Shown piece after piece: positions 24,170 to 35,533 of a stretch of DNA of 64,000 nucleotides. Below the pieces are notes generated by a model. The model did not search any database. It was given only the letters and a program-made list of their open reading frames with translations, and was not told the DNA's origin. The position numbers were made by a program, and so were the translations under genes. The stretch covers positions 48,683,570 to 48,747,569 of the forward strand of contig OX579634.1 of assembly GCA_951230915.1 (NCBI GenBank). Direction: 5' to 3'. Source of the stretch: Antitrichia curtipendula. Taxonomy: Eukaryota; Streptophyta; Bryopsida; Hypnales; Leucodontaceae. Numbering within the stretch: the first letter of the stretch is position 1; each line of letters opens with the position of its first letter.

Positions 24170-25139
24170 CCCCTAAACGTCAGAGATCCAACCAACCTTA
24201 AAAACTGCCTGCCTTTGCAAGTCTGAAAAGTCAAAATTAGAGTAAGGTATGAAGATCTCAACCGTACAATATTGTAGTTTTTATGTTGTAGATGGTGTGG
24301 AACAAATTTGGGGTCATTTGACCGTAAAGATTGAAAGATTATAATGTTTTAGTGTTGAAAAAAGGTGCTGAAATTTTCTTAAAAACACATTTGGAGGTGA
24401 AATTTGATTTCTAAACCCACTCAAATGAAAAAACTTTAAACTTCAAAGTGATTCAACAACAAAATATATACACTTTGGTGAAAAAAAATATCATTCAAAT
24501 GAATCATTGTATCCGCAAAATGGATTTGAAATGTCTGAAAAAAGTGAAAAAAGTAACAAAAAATCACATCTATGACTGAACCTCCTTCTACAAAAATGCT
24601 TCTCAGTCACTCATAACTTCTTGTATTGCTATGAAATTTTAAACACACAAACTAGACTAGTATGCTCAACTTTACCAACAAATATTATTGGATTTAAACA
24701 TTTCATGAAGAAGTTATAGGCCACCGAAGTTCACTGCAATCCACCAATGTCTGGATTTTGAACTTTGAATTGCTCCCAATCATTCAAAACAACTTGGATT
24801 GTCATGAAAACTTTACCACAATAATTTGACTTCAGTGGAAATAAAACCCAACAAGTTTTATTGAAAACAAACATTAGACTACAAAGATACAAGCCTCCAA
24901 AGTTGCAGCCATCAAATGCAATTTGGTGAGCTCAAATTGAACCTGTAAACTTAGATTGGCTCCCAAAACTATTGTACATCTTGGATTGATCTGAAAATTT
25001 TATCACACAAACTAGACTGTTATGCGCAACTTCTCCAACAAGTTTTATTGAATTTGAACATTGGATGCAAAAGTTACAGCCCTTTGAATTTGACTTTTAG
25101 GCTGTGAGGACGTTTTTCGTCCCCTGTGACGTTCAGGGG
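24170..25139. mobile_element. TTAA-flanked element of 970 bp (piggyBac-like ends)
   Basis: TTAA flanks (24166-24169, 25140-25143) enclose CCCCTAAACGTCAGAG and, reverse complemented, CCCCTGAACGTCACAG. The interior contains internal near-repeats of an AACTTCTTGTATTG / AACAAGTTTTATTG type. Non-coding. Confidence 0.78.
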
Positions 25140-25630
25140 TTAAACTAGCTCCAAAATCCCCTGAAGGAACTTTTGGGATTTTGGGTAGGCTAGTATGACC
25201 TCAAATTTTTACATGAATTTTAGAAACTTTTTATGAATGTGTAGGAATGTGTAAGGTTTGTGGGATGCAAAAATCATGTGATAGTGTCACACGATTCACG
25301 AGTTATGGGCTTTTTTTGGGCCAAAAGCAGTTTGGGGGGCTTGGGCAAAGGAGAAAATATTGACATTGAAGGGAGGGAGCAAGGAGGGGTTGCCACATGT
25401 TGCTATGGTGGTCCCCATTATTTCCCCTTTCATTTCCAATTAGCAGGTCAAATTGGGCTTTGGGAGCTTCTAAATCTTAGAATTTTTGAGTTTTTTAAGT
25501 GTGTTTTTTTACATTTGAAGTACATGTTCATTTTCAAACACACCCTTTGGATTTTCCATATCTAAAAACATGTGGTGGGAAACTTCACTCAAAAATGTCA
25601 TAGTGTATTTGCAAAACTTGTCATATAGTA

Positions 25631-26071
25631 GAGTTATTCGTAAAGTAAACCTGAGTTTAGAGGTAAAATTGGGGTTTGAACCCCTGCTTTATGTTAAAAA
25701 GCAGATGAAAAAGTAAAAAGCTCGCGCAATCAACACTAGCGAAACAAAAGTTGGGACCAAACTTTTTTTCACATCAAAATGGTGCCTAAAAAAGTTTGGA
25801 CCTAAGATTACCTGTCAAAGAAATTGTACATTGACAATTTGTAAGAATGGAGGGTGGAGAGGTTGTTTTTATAATGAAATCCATTGTTCTTTATGAACTC
25901 TCAAAGGATATGGGTTTATTTTAAGATTGAGCTCCTCCAAGCTCTTACAAGTTACTTACAACTCCAACCATTTACATATCCCATATGGGTTGCTTTACCT
26001 CCTTTCACCAATTTGTATAAGAGCTTGTTTAAAATTGAGTACCAAACTAGGGATGACTTTACGAATAACTC
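25631..26071. mobile_element. TA-flanked MITE with GAGTTATTCGTAAAG ends
   Basis: Inverted ends GAGTTATTCGTAAAGT are flanked by TA (25629-25630, 26072-26073). Length 441 bp, no coding domain. Probably mariner-like by TSD only. Confidence 0.75.
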
Positions 26072-26073
26072 TA

Positions 26074-27459
26074 GTGGCACCGCAATATTTTTTAAGATGT
26101 GTCCCGTGTCTTTGATTGCCTTGAAAATTGGTGTACAAAGGTCTAACTAGGTTACCTATAAAAAAAATTACAACTTCAAGGTCTGTAGTGCAAAAAAATC
26201 AGCAAGTGTCAGTCAAAGCCATCTGAAATTTTTGGGTACAATGGGAAAAAAATCCCTTCAAATGCTCATAACTTTCAATCCATATGGTCATTAGATGAAA
26301 TCTGAGGCCTCTAAAGGGCCATTTCAGCTTGTTCCCAAAACTGTTCCCGAAACTGTTCCCGACCCTCCTGTCTGCTGTCAGACCAATAAATTTTTAAAAA
26401 AAAATAAAAAAAAAAAGTTTAGACCTGAAATGCAAAAAAAAGTCCAAAATTTTTTATTTTTTTTTTGAAAAGAAAAATTCGATGACGTGGCAGGGTCTCG
26501 ACCACGTCGGATTCGGGTTCCCAGGGCAGTTTCGGCGTTCCCAGGGCCTGATAACTCGCGGTTTTTGGCAGAAAATGGCCTTGGTAGTTTATGGGTTAAA
26601 TTGACCAATTTGGTTGATTGTATTTTGGATAATCTAACCTCGATAGAGCCAAATAAACTCAATCACCGACATCTATGATGAAATGGCATGTGTTGATCAG
26701 TAATGAAATAAAATAATCTAACAAAAGAAGGTGAAATTTCTTCTCATACAGGGTTAACTTTTTGACTATGATAGAGCACATTTTTAACGTTTTTCATTAA
26801 TTGGCCCAGGCGGACAATCGCACGAGCAATCGCATCCTCAAAGTTTTGTTGGTTATATTGCACCTACCCTAGTCTGATCAAATGTGGGTCTGCACTTTCA
26901 TTCTTGCCTTTTTAAAACAGTTGCAAGTGCTTTTATCTGGGTTCATACTGAAAGATAGTTGGTTTGCTTCTTGTGCACTTTATCCACATAGTCATTGATT
27001 GTAGAATTGCAAGACCTTTATTGCATGAACAACATAACATTTAGTAGCACTCAGCAGGCTTGGCCTCCCTAAGTTTTAAGAGTGTGGAATATTCCACACC
27101 CATGGGCACATTTGGTTGAATTTATTAGAGAGTTTATGAAAGAGAGGCTCAATTTAGTGCACATACGTTGATGTAGGGGCCAGCCATGCGCCCATGTCAG
27201 ACTTTTTTTTTTTTTTTTTTTCGTGCTTGTGAGTATGAAGTTTGTGGATGAAGCCTGAAGAGAAGGAAAGGCAGACTCTCTTCAGGCTACTGAATGTTAT
27301 GAACTTTTACTCTTTAGCCAAGTCAAAATGAAATCTATGTGCTTTTGATGTGCGGTGAAGAGGAAAAACACTTGTTTTTAATGAAGTTCACTAAATACCT
27401 CATAAATTGCATGATCTTGAACTTTTTGTTGTTGTTGAAGGTTTCAAGACTTAACTATC
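26074..27459. other. Intergenic DNA without a recognisable gene
   Basis: Contains a GC-richer patch around 26480-26560 (GACCACGTCGGATTCGGG), a T homopolymer of 19 at 27203-27221 and a short hairpin (GCCTGAAGAGA / TCTCTTCAGGC, 27252-27290). No gene seen. Confidence 0.45.
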
Positions 27460-27463
27460 TATA

Positions 27464-28199
27464 GATAGTTGCAAGAATGACATGTCCTACTTTCTGTCCC
27501 TTTCACCTCTTGCGAGTGGTTTTTGGATCCTATCTTTTACCTTTTTAGTCATTTTGACTTAAAATTTTAGAGTAAAGTGAACATGAAAGTTAATGACATT
27601 TAGTAAAAATAATAATAATTATTATTTTACTAATTTTTAAGTAGACCCCAATTTCATGTCTATCTTGGTATTTTTGATGTTTTTTTAGTATTATTTTGGA
27701 TTGAAAAGAGCAAATCTCATGCCACAAATCAAGGAAGTTGTTCATTAGGAAACATTACATGGATAAATAGATTGATTTTACAAAACTCAAAAAACTCTAC
27801 CTTGCACATTGTCTCAAAGTGGACATCCTTTCTCCTTCCATTGGTGAAAAACAAAAACCTTCCTCTAAAAAGCACTTACATCAGTTCAAGCTAATGAGAG
27901 AGATAAAAAATGGCCATTTTTTATTTTATTTTTTTGAAATTTTTACTATTTTCTATAAAGAAAAAAGGAAATTGTCTTTTTATTGGTATATTCTGTCCAT
28001 CTATTTTTGTACATAACTTTTAGAATAATTTTTTTTTAATTTTTAATTTTCACAAACATGCTATTTTAAGTGCTTTACAAATTTTCCAAATTTTACTTTA
28101 TTTTTAAAAAATCATTTCAGAAGCTCATAGTACCACCTAGTACTACCAATTTTAAAGGTGTTTGAGACAAAACTGGTAGGTCATTATTGCAAATATCCC
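27464..28199. mobile_element. 733-bp element family, copy 2 (inverted), TSD TATA
   Basis: Copy of 21068-21800 in opposite orientation. The left end GATAGTTGCAAGAATGACATG equals the right end of copy 1, and the right end (reverse complement GGGATATTTGCAATAATGAC) equals the left end of copy 1. Flanked by TATA (27460-27463, 28200-28203). Confidence 0.75.
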
Positions 28200-28278
28200 T
28201 ATAGTAAGTATCAAATTATATAACTTGGTTTTGAATTTACTAAAGCAATTAAAGCTTAGAGTGTGAGGTAGGCTTATT

Positions 28279-28589
28279 TTGAGGCAAACTGACATGCAAG
28301 TTTATTACAAGATACTGAAACAAGATTTGCTCTCATATTTAGACAAACCTTACACAAGAAATATATTTGGGGATTCTTGGACATCTCACTTGCCACAGCA
28401 AGCCAGTCAAGGTTTTGGTGAATCTCGAAGGTCTAGTGCAGACAATCATCCAGCAACTCCAGTTTGAAGATCCATCCAGTCTCTGTGAGACCTGCAGGTC
28501 ATCGTCATAATGCCCAATATCCTTTCAGCAACGAGGGTTCTGCAGTTAAGGATGAACAGAAGTCAGCTTTAATGGATGAAATTTCATAA
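28279..28589 (+). pseudogene. Possible decayed coding fragment, unknown
   Basis: A stretch reading YLDKPYTRNIFGDSWTSHLP continues in another frame as RPAGHRHNAQYPFSNEG and ends ALMDEIS-stop. The change of frame at about 28465 suggests a small indel in a former coding sequence. No family is recognised. Confidence 0.25.
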
Positions 28590-29591
28590 TGCATGATTAT
28601 TTGAAAAACTTGTGTAACACTCTTGAAAATCCTAATTTTGTAACATAATCTACCCTACAAATGAAGGCAAAACTTTCCAACAGTGGTTTTCAGCTTCTCT
28701 AGGTCACTATAGTTCACTGTTTGCAAAGAGTTTACGTACAAAGTGGTTCTTCTCCTTTTCTAAATGAGTGGAGAATCTTGATTAGAGGATTTTTTTAGAT
28801 TGTTGATTGCCGATCTACATAGTTATGTTGCTAGTGCTTGGATTATTGTGCTTCAACGAGAAGAAGCTCTAAATCGTATTATATGGGTGGTTGCCAATAC
28901 CATGAATTCTTAGCTCCATCCAAGAAAAGGTCTGCTTTGTAGAAAGCCGTTTGTTGCTAAATTCATGTCAACTCTTTCTAATATATACATTTATTTTTGT
29001 TTTTTTGTTTTACTGTTATTGTAGAGTAGAAAGTTGCTCCTGGCCATTGTGGATAGCAAGCAAGAGGCATGTTGTGCGCTTCTCCCAAGTATGTCATGCA
29101 TGGGATTGTCGGAGCTCTTGACAAACCTCATAGAGTGTGAAGTTATAGCCATCACTAAAGGAACATCCACTTAATTGTGGGTCTGGAATTTCCACTTTTG
29201 GTGTATTTAAATGTTTTTCCTTTCTCATTCACAAAGCATTGCTTGTCATAGAGGAAGCACACTCATGTTGATTAGTTATTCCTTTCTTGTTCAATAATTT
29301 GGGTGTACAAACAACAACATTTTTAGAATTTTAGGTGGACAACTTCAAGGCAATGCCAAGTAAATCTTAGAACAGTTTTTACAAACCTAATTGTACCAAT
29401 GGACACACTTGATTAGCTATTTTTAGACATCAAAATTTGAGAGTGATCGATTGTCCATTTTTGCAGATTTTCTTTAGATTTGTCAAGCGGACTTTCTATA
29501 GTGTATAAATGTATGTAGCCTATGAAAAGGGTTAATGTGAGTGTTTTATTAAATGCATACTGACTGAGGTTTTGGAGCTGGCAGAGATGCT
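28590..29591. other. Intergenic DNA, no feature recognised
   Basis: No gene, no clean terminal repeats. Confidence 0.4.
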
Positions 29592-29840
29592 AACGCGATA
29601 TTTGTTAATTTGGAGAAAATGGTACAATTTGGGACTTTCAGGAAGTGAGTCAGGAAGTTTGAGGTGATCACCTCAAACCAATATATGCCCTCACCTGAGA
29701 GGAGACATTTGCGAGGGGAAAATTCTTAGTGGCTCAGATTGAATCTGATACCTTCGAATTTGATTTTAAAGTAACTTTTTGGGTTTGAGGGGAAAACAAA
29801 GTGGGACCCCTGTTTTTCCCAAATTAACAAATATCGCGTT
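29592..29840. mobile_element. 4-bp-TSD MITE family member (TSD lost)
   Basis: Perfect ends AACGCGATATTTGTTAATTT and complement, with GGTGATCACC-type symmetry in the middle. The interior matches 37563-37820 (CAAAGTGGGAC, GATACCTTC). The left and right flanks do not match, which agrees with the local inversion of R1 copy C beginning at this element. Confidence 0.82.
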
Positions 29841-30313
29841 ACAAATGGTTTATCGAGAAAAGGAACGACACCTAATTTAGCTAGAATTTTGTAGTTGTTC
29901 GTGATTATAACAACTCCTCCGCTTAAGTTAGTCGTCTTGAAATACTCACACCTTTTGTTCTCGCCAGTCTTGTTAGAAGTTGTCTGGTCTAACTACTCCA
30001 GGATCGAGGAAGTGAAGCTTGCTACATGTTTTGACAAATTTAACACGATTGAACTCAGAACATTAGACTACTAAATGCATACAGGTACGACAAGCTAGCC
30101 TAGCGTTACACTAGCCATTCAGTTAATTGAGAACTTGTAATTTAATTAGATCGCTTTAAACTGATAAAAATCAAATTGTAATAGCAGAAGGTAAAAAATA
30201 ACAATCTGACTTGGCTCGTGAAATATTTTACAAAAACTTTTGAAATAATTGCCTGCCGCATGACGGGTATCACATATGGTCAACCTAAATGGCACACAAA
30301 CACCTACACTATA

Positions 30314-31275
30314 CAATATCCTAAAGAAAGAGTACACAAGTCCCTCTTATAAGATTCAAAGAAGTTTGTACTATAAATTAATTAGTTTTTGGCAAAATAA
30401 CATATCATGTTTAAAGGTACAAATTAAATCAAAATGTATGAGTCAAATAAGAAAAACTGATTTCCATAAAGAAATATATATTCTACTAAATTTGGTCAGA
30501 ATCACCCTAACATAAAAGGAAATTGATATGTGTACCACATCCTTTGAACTACTGTACCACACTCCCGAGGTAAATTTCAGAATTGTACCATCAAAAAGCT
30601 GAATTTGAGAATTTGGAATTCAAATCTGGACTTAAAGACCATGATTTTGTTAGGAACCTTAAAAAAAGTTGCAATTCAACAACACCCAGTGAAAAAATTT
30701 AGTTAGGAAGAAAAGTGTTACTTTTACTTTTGTTTGTAAAAAAAGATAAGCTTTTTCATTAGGTATTGTTGAATTGCAACTTTTTTTATGGTTCTAGACG
30801 AAATCATGGTCTCTAAGTCCAAATTTGAATTCCAAGTTCTCATATTCAGCTTTTTGATGGTAGAATTCTGAAATTTACGCCGAGGGTGTGGTACAGTAGT
30901 TCAAAGGGTGTAGTACACATGTCAATTCCCAACATAAAAATCTCTATAAAAAAAAAATTGAATTTTTTTGGAAATGTTTGTTTGAAAGGAAGATTTTCGT
31001 ATGGATGTCTCCTACAAATCCATGCAACCAAATCTCAAAAATTCATCACCAAAGTTTTTTAATTTGTTTTATTATAAACCTATGATTTTGACACAAAATA
31101 ATTTATCAAAAATAGGATTTTGATTTTTAGTAACTGAAATTTGGTATGCCTGATCATGATTGCACAAGGTTTACATACAAAAAAACTGAGGATAAAATGC
31201 CAATTATATTCTTTATTATACCAACTTTTATGGATGACATAAGAGAGACTTATGCACTCTTTCTTTTGGATATTG
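30314..31275. mobile_element. TA-flanked foldback element carrying a nested Mutator-like MITE
   Basis: The ends CAATATCCTAAAGAAAGAGT and, reverse complemented, CAATATCCAAAAGAAAGAGT are flanked by TA (30312-30313, 31276-31277). The interior matches, in inverted orientation, 34180-34659. A Mutator-like MITE sits inside at 30518-30930. Confidence 0.75.
30518..30930. mobile_element. Mutator-like MITE, 9-bp TSD
   Basis: The flanks AACATAAAA (30509-30517 and 30931-30939) are a perfect 9-bp duplication. The inverted arms of more than 150 bp start GGAAATTGATATGTGTACC (left) and GGGAATTGACATGTGTACT (right complement). The homologous site near 34457 lacks the insert. Long arms plus 9-bp TSD indicate the Mutator superfamily. 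Confidence 0.9.
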
Positions 31276-31658
31276 TACTGTACAACAATTCACTATGCTA
31301 GCTTGAACCATATCCATGAATATGAGATGGCCCATATTATACCAGAGCAGCCAATCATCTAGTTGCATACTCGGTGTCTCCACCCTGCCTAGAGTAATGC
31401 ACCGTGCAGACCCAAGCTCATGCTGGTGTGTATTGGAGAACACTAAGAGCATCTCCTACACCCCGTTAGAACAGCCCTGCCAACGTAACTTTTAACGGCC
31501 GGGTGAAATCCAATCTCTAACGGCACTGGAATTTGGAATGTAGAGGCAAGGGGCCTGTAGATTTGTCCTCTATTGCAATACAATTTCCATTTCTACGGGA
31601 GACCTTTACGGCCCCTCTTCGACATTGGATTCTGTATTTTGACTAGTTTAGGGTCAAC

Positions 31659-32040
31659 TTGATGATGACAGCGCTTGCATGGAAGCCGCAAGTTCTCTCC
31701 ATGGCCACCCCACTGCGTTCCAACTCTGGTGTCTCAGTCGCTGCTGTGACAGGGGCAGCTTGTGTGCAAAAGCGCAAGAACTACATTACAAGTGAAGAAA
31801 TTCAAATATGTCGTTCTTTTTTTATGTATTTCACAGGATCCTATAGTTGGTACTGGACAAAGAAACAGACATTTTTGGGAGCGTATTGCACAGCACTACA
31901 ACGTATACAAGCCTGATGGAAGTGGAGAGCGACCTGCGAGGAGCTTGTAGAGCAAGTGGGGTTGCATCAAACATGACGTTTCCAAATTTAGTGGCGTTTA
32001 TCAGCAAGTGAAGGACTTGAATTTAGGGCCACTTTTGGGA
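31659..32040 (+). pseudogene. Harbinger Myb/SANT-like ORF1 remnant
   Basis: The N-terminal part reads KRKNYITSEEIQICRSFF. The next frame continues QDPIVGTGQRNRHFWERIAQ and HYNVYKPDGSGERPARSL, a stop follows, and the match resumes with SKWGCIKHDVSKFSGVYQQV. This is the trihelix/Myb-like partner protein that PIF/Harbinger elements encode to bind DNA and bring the transposase to the nucleus. One frameshift (about 31810-31830) and a stop (TAG, about 31948) make it non-functional. Confidence 0.85.
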
Positions 32041-32531
32041 ATGTCTTGAACAATATTTTGCACCAAAAGGTCAATGTTGTAGACAATTGGGGGTATTAGT
32101 CACATTAGTCACAGTTGAATAAACTTAGCCACAACTTTTTTTGGGGTGGGTGAAATTTTTTAACAATTGGTGTATATGTGGCTCACTATATTAGGCACCT
32201 ACATGTCAAATTGTAAAAGCATTGGACATTTTTTGAATTTTTCACAGTTTTTTGATTGTTTTAATTCCAAATTATACTAAAAATAGGATTTGGCATTGAC
32301 TTTTCTAATGTTACATGTTGAGGTGCTTGTTTAGGATTAATTGAAACTATTGGAAAATTTTGGGACCATTTTCAAACTTTGAAGGCAGGTTTTTGGGGAG
32401 ATTGGCTAAATTGTGACTAATATATTTAATGGTCCCTTGGGATATTAGTCACAATTGTCTATGTTGAGTTAATTTTTTCACAGCTTTTGCTTGGGCTATT
32501 GAAATTTTTTTTAAATATTTATATTTTTTCT

Positions 32532-32940
32532 TCATTTTATTAGCCATATACTTATAAATTCTTGGCTACATTGGACACTTTTAGATTTTGAGATGATTTT
32601 GAGTTTGAATATGATGACAATCATGGCAATGGCCGTTTTGTGGCTTGCAATTTTTTTAAATGTCAAAATCTTACATTTCCTTTTGCATTCCACAAATATG
32701 TAATGAAATCCCGCCTCAATGCAAAGTGAGCATTTCCATCTTCTATTTCTAAGGTCCCTTCTACTAGTCCGTCGAAAGTTAATCATCTGCGCAGTGGCAC
32801 TCAGTTTGAGATTTTCAAACAAATCCTTGAAGTCTCCTGCCTCTAGGCTCCAGCTCGTCCTCTACAATCATATTGTGCATAATAACACAAGCCATGAGTA
32901 TATCTTGAATAGTTTGCGGCTCCTAGTCACCCACTAGCTG
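32532..32940 (-). pseudogene. Harbinger transposase C-terminal remnant
   Basis: At 32907-32854 (minus) the peptide QDILMACVIMHNMIVEDE matches the hallmark C-terminal motif of Harbinger DDE nucleases (ACxILHNMIxEDE). Flanking sequence is frameshifted and lacks the catalytic DDE core, so the element depends on a helper. Confidence 0.85.
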
Positions 32941-33177
32941 TTGCTACAGAAGTCCTTTGCCGGCCCTCTCGCTCCAAACCACAAGACATTTTCTAGCCCC
33001 GCCCCCTTTAAGAGTCCTTGACTCCGCTACTCTCCACTTGAAAACCAATGTGGCATGCTCTAACCAAGAAGGCTGCAGGAGGTGCTCTAAGCCCTTGACG
33101 TGCAACTCCTTCAACCTGCTTCGTGTGGTTTGACATGAAGTACCTAGATTTGATAATTAAATTGTATGCCGTGTGTA

Positions 33178-34659
33178 CAATTCCCAAAAGAAAGAGTACA
33201 TAAATCCCTCTCATGGCATTCAATAAAGTTGGTTTAACCCCTAAAGGACTGTTGTCCTTTCGGGGGACATGTTGGAGTTTGTGTATGTACCTTTGGATAA
33301 GTTACTTTGTGTGATTTTCTAAAACTTTTATTGAAGGTGGGGAATTCAAAGATCTACGTGTGCATCTAATTTTTTCCTCATTCCGACAATTATTGAAGAA
33401 GTTACGCAATAATTTCTAAAAAGTTGGGGAAGACTGCTCGCCTGGGCAGCCCAAAAACTTCTTTAATTTCTTTTTAAAAAAAATTTAAATTTAAAATTGG
33501 TTCTTTAGATTTTTTTTTTATTAGTGAGAAGCTTTGAATCATTCAATTTCAATCAATGAGATGAAAGTTATGAGGAGTTTTTGTTTGCGGCCAGTTATGG
33601 ATTCTCTACTCTAAAATAAACTTTGAAGTCCTTTATTTTACTCAAATTTCATTATTTTGGAACAAAAATTAAACCAGAGGAAGAAGATTGTTTATCACAA
33701 CATTTTGACCATTAGGATTTGCAATTTTCATATTAATAATTAAATTCTTAGCAATTTAGTGATTTGACTCATTCTCTAGTTCTTTTTATTTACTGATTTT
33801 TCCCATGTGTTGTGTAGTTCCAATTGATTTGAAAATTCTCCCACACATAGCTAACTTGATCTCCTACATGGGAAAAATAAAGCGCAAAGTTGCGTAGAGC
33901 AATTATTTTCATGTAAGAATGGTCAAGAGCTTCTGAAAATTTGGGGCAGCATGAAAAAAAAATCTTTTCACTTTAGATGTAAATATCTCACTCATCTCCA
34001 TCTGGAATGATCTGATTTTTTTTCCACAAGTACGTAATCCAGTCTCGGGCAAGATCCTACGGTTGGATTTCCCAAATTTTCAAAAAAGACTACCTTTTTA
34101 TTACCCCCCACCCCCCCAAAAGTGGCAGTTTTGAGTGAATTTCACTGAAAAAATGGCTCAGTCCTTTAGGTGTTAACAAAGAACATAAATGGCATTTTAT
34201 TCTCAGATTTTTTGTACGTGATGCTTGTGCAATCAAGATCAAGCATACCAAATTTCAGTTACTAAAACCCAAAATCCTATTTTTGGTAAATTGTTTTGTT
34301 TTGAAATCATGGTTTTACAAGAAAGTTGATTAAAAAACATTGATGATGAATTTTGAGATTTGATTGCATAGATATGTAGGAGACATCCATACGCACATCT
34401 TCCTTTCAAACAAACATTTCCAAAAAAATTCAAAATTTCCTCTATAGAGATTTTAATTTTAGGGTGATCATGACCAAATTTAGTAAAATATATATTTCTT
34501 TATGGAGATTAGTTTTTGATATTTGACTCATACACGGTGATTAAGTTTGTGCCTTTAAACATGATGGTATGTTTATTTTGCCAAAAACTAATTTATTTAA
34601 AGCACAAACTTCTTTGAATCCCATAAGAGGAACTTATGTACTCTTTCTATAGGATACTG
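33178..34659. mobile_element. TA-flanked element related to 30314-31275, interrupted
   Basis: The left end CAATTCCCAAAAGAAAGAGT and the right end (CAGTATCCTATAGAAAGAGT as complement) are flanked by TA (33176-33177, 34660-34661). A TTAA element occupies 33238-34172. The remaining right part is the inverse of 30314-31275. Confidence 0.65.
33238..34172. mobile_element. TTAA-flanked element (piggyBac-like ends)
   Basis: TTAA (33234-33237, 34173-34176) encloses CCCCTAAAGGACTG and, reverse complemented, CACCTAAAGGACTG. The left 360 bp are homologous to the arms of the 23458-24165 foldback. Confidence 0.75.
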
Positions 34660-35533
34660 TACAGTACTCGGCAACCATTTATCGTCCCCTCCCTTGCTGC
34701 AATTTAAAGAACTTTGCATAACACATACCAAAACTAGGTTTTTGTTGATTTGGATGATAGATATTGATTATTATGCAATCCCAACCAAGCATACTAAATT
34801 TTGATTCCTAAAAATCAAAACCCTATTTTTGGTGAATTGTTTTGTATTAAATTCATGATTTGACATGAAAATTGATTGAAGAAATTGGTGATGAATTTTG
34901 GAGATTTGATTGCATGAATGTGTAGGAGGTATCCATACACACATCTTTCCTTCTAATAAGCATTTCCAAAAAATGCTCCTACATCCCTTCTATAATGATT
35001 TTAATGTTGTGATGAACTTGATCAAATTTTGTAAAATAAATGTTTCTTTATGACAATCAAATTTTGTTACTTGACTCACACTCTATGACTAAATTTATAC
35101 CTTTGAACATGACAATATGTTTACTTAGCCAAAAGCTAGTTTATAAACAAAAATATGTATTTTACAAATGGTTCTACAACAATCCACACTGAACTCATTG
35201 TCTATCATAGTTTTGTTACTTAGAGGTATTTTTTTTAACATGAAAAAGGTGCATATAGATGTTTCTTACACATCCTTGCAATCAAATCTCAAATATTCAT
35301 CGCCAATTTTCTTCAATCAATTTTCATGTCAAATCATGAATTTAATACCAAACAATTCACCAAAAATAGGGTTTTGGTTTTTAGGAATCAAAACTTGGTA
35401 TGCTTGGTTGGGATTGCATAAGAATCAATATTGATTATCCAAAACAATAAAAACCCAATTTTGCTATGTGGTATGCAAAGTTCTTTGAATTCCAACAAGA
35501 GAGGCAACGATTCATGGTTGCCAGGTACTGTAC
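34658..35533. mobile_element. Foldback element, arms about 380 bp
   Basis: The arms begin TGTACAGTACTCGGCAACC and, as complement, TGTACAGTACCTGGCAACC. They run on through matching blocks (AAAGAACTTTGCATA; CAAAACCCTATTTTTGGTGA). The arm interior is also homologous to 34245-34440. Confidence 0.7.

Larger units (their letters stand above)
31447..33087. mobile_element. PIF/Harbinger deletion derivative, 1.6 kb, TSD TAA
   Basis: The ends GAGCATCTCCT and, reverse complemented, GAGCACCTCCT are flanked by TAA (31444-31446, 33088-33090). R1 copy A reads GAGAACACTAAGCCCCCTGA without an insert. Inside are remnants of both Harbinger proteins, in convergent orientation: a Myb/SANT-like ORF1 on the plus strand and the transposase C-terminus on the minus strand. 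Confidence 0.92.
29841..33177. repeat. Dispersed repeat R1, copy C, rearranged and interrupted
   Basis: R1 sequence is at 29841-30175 (inverted relative to the rest), 30178-30313, 31276-31446 and 33088-33177. The gaps are the TA-flanked element 30314-31275 and the Harbinger derivative 31447-33087. Landmarks are ATCCATGAATATGAGATGGC and GCATACTCGGTGTCTCC. Confidence 0.65.

Noticed and set aside
25140..26600. Possible further TTAA element right of 25139
   Set aside because: Ends TTAAACTAGCTCC and TTAACCCATAAAC are too different to pair.
27252..27290. Short hairpin resembling a microRNA precursor
   Set aside because: Stem of only about 11-12 bp; too short for a plant miRNA precursor.
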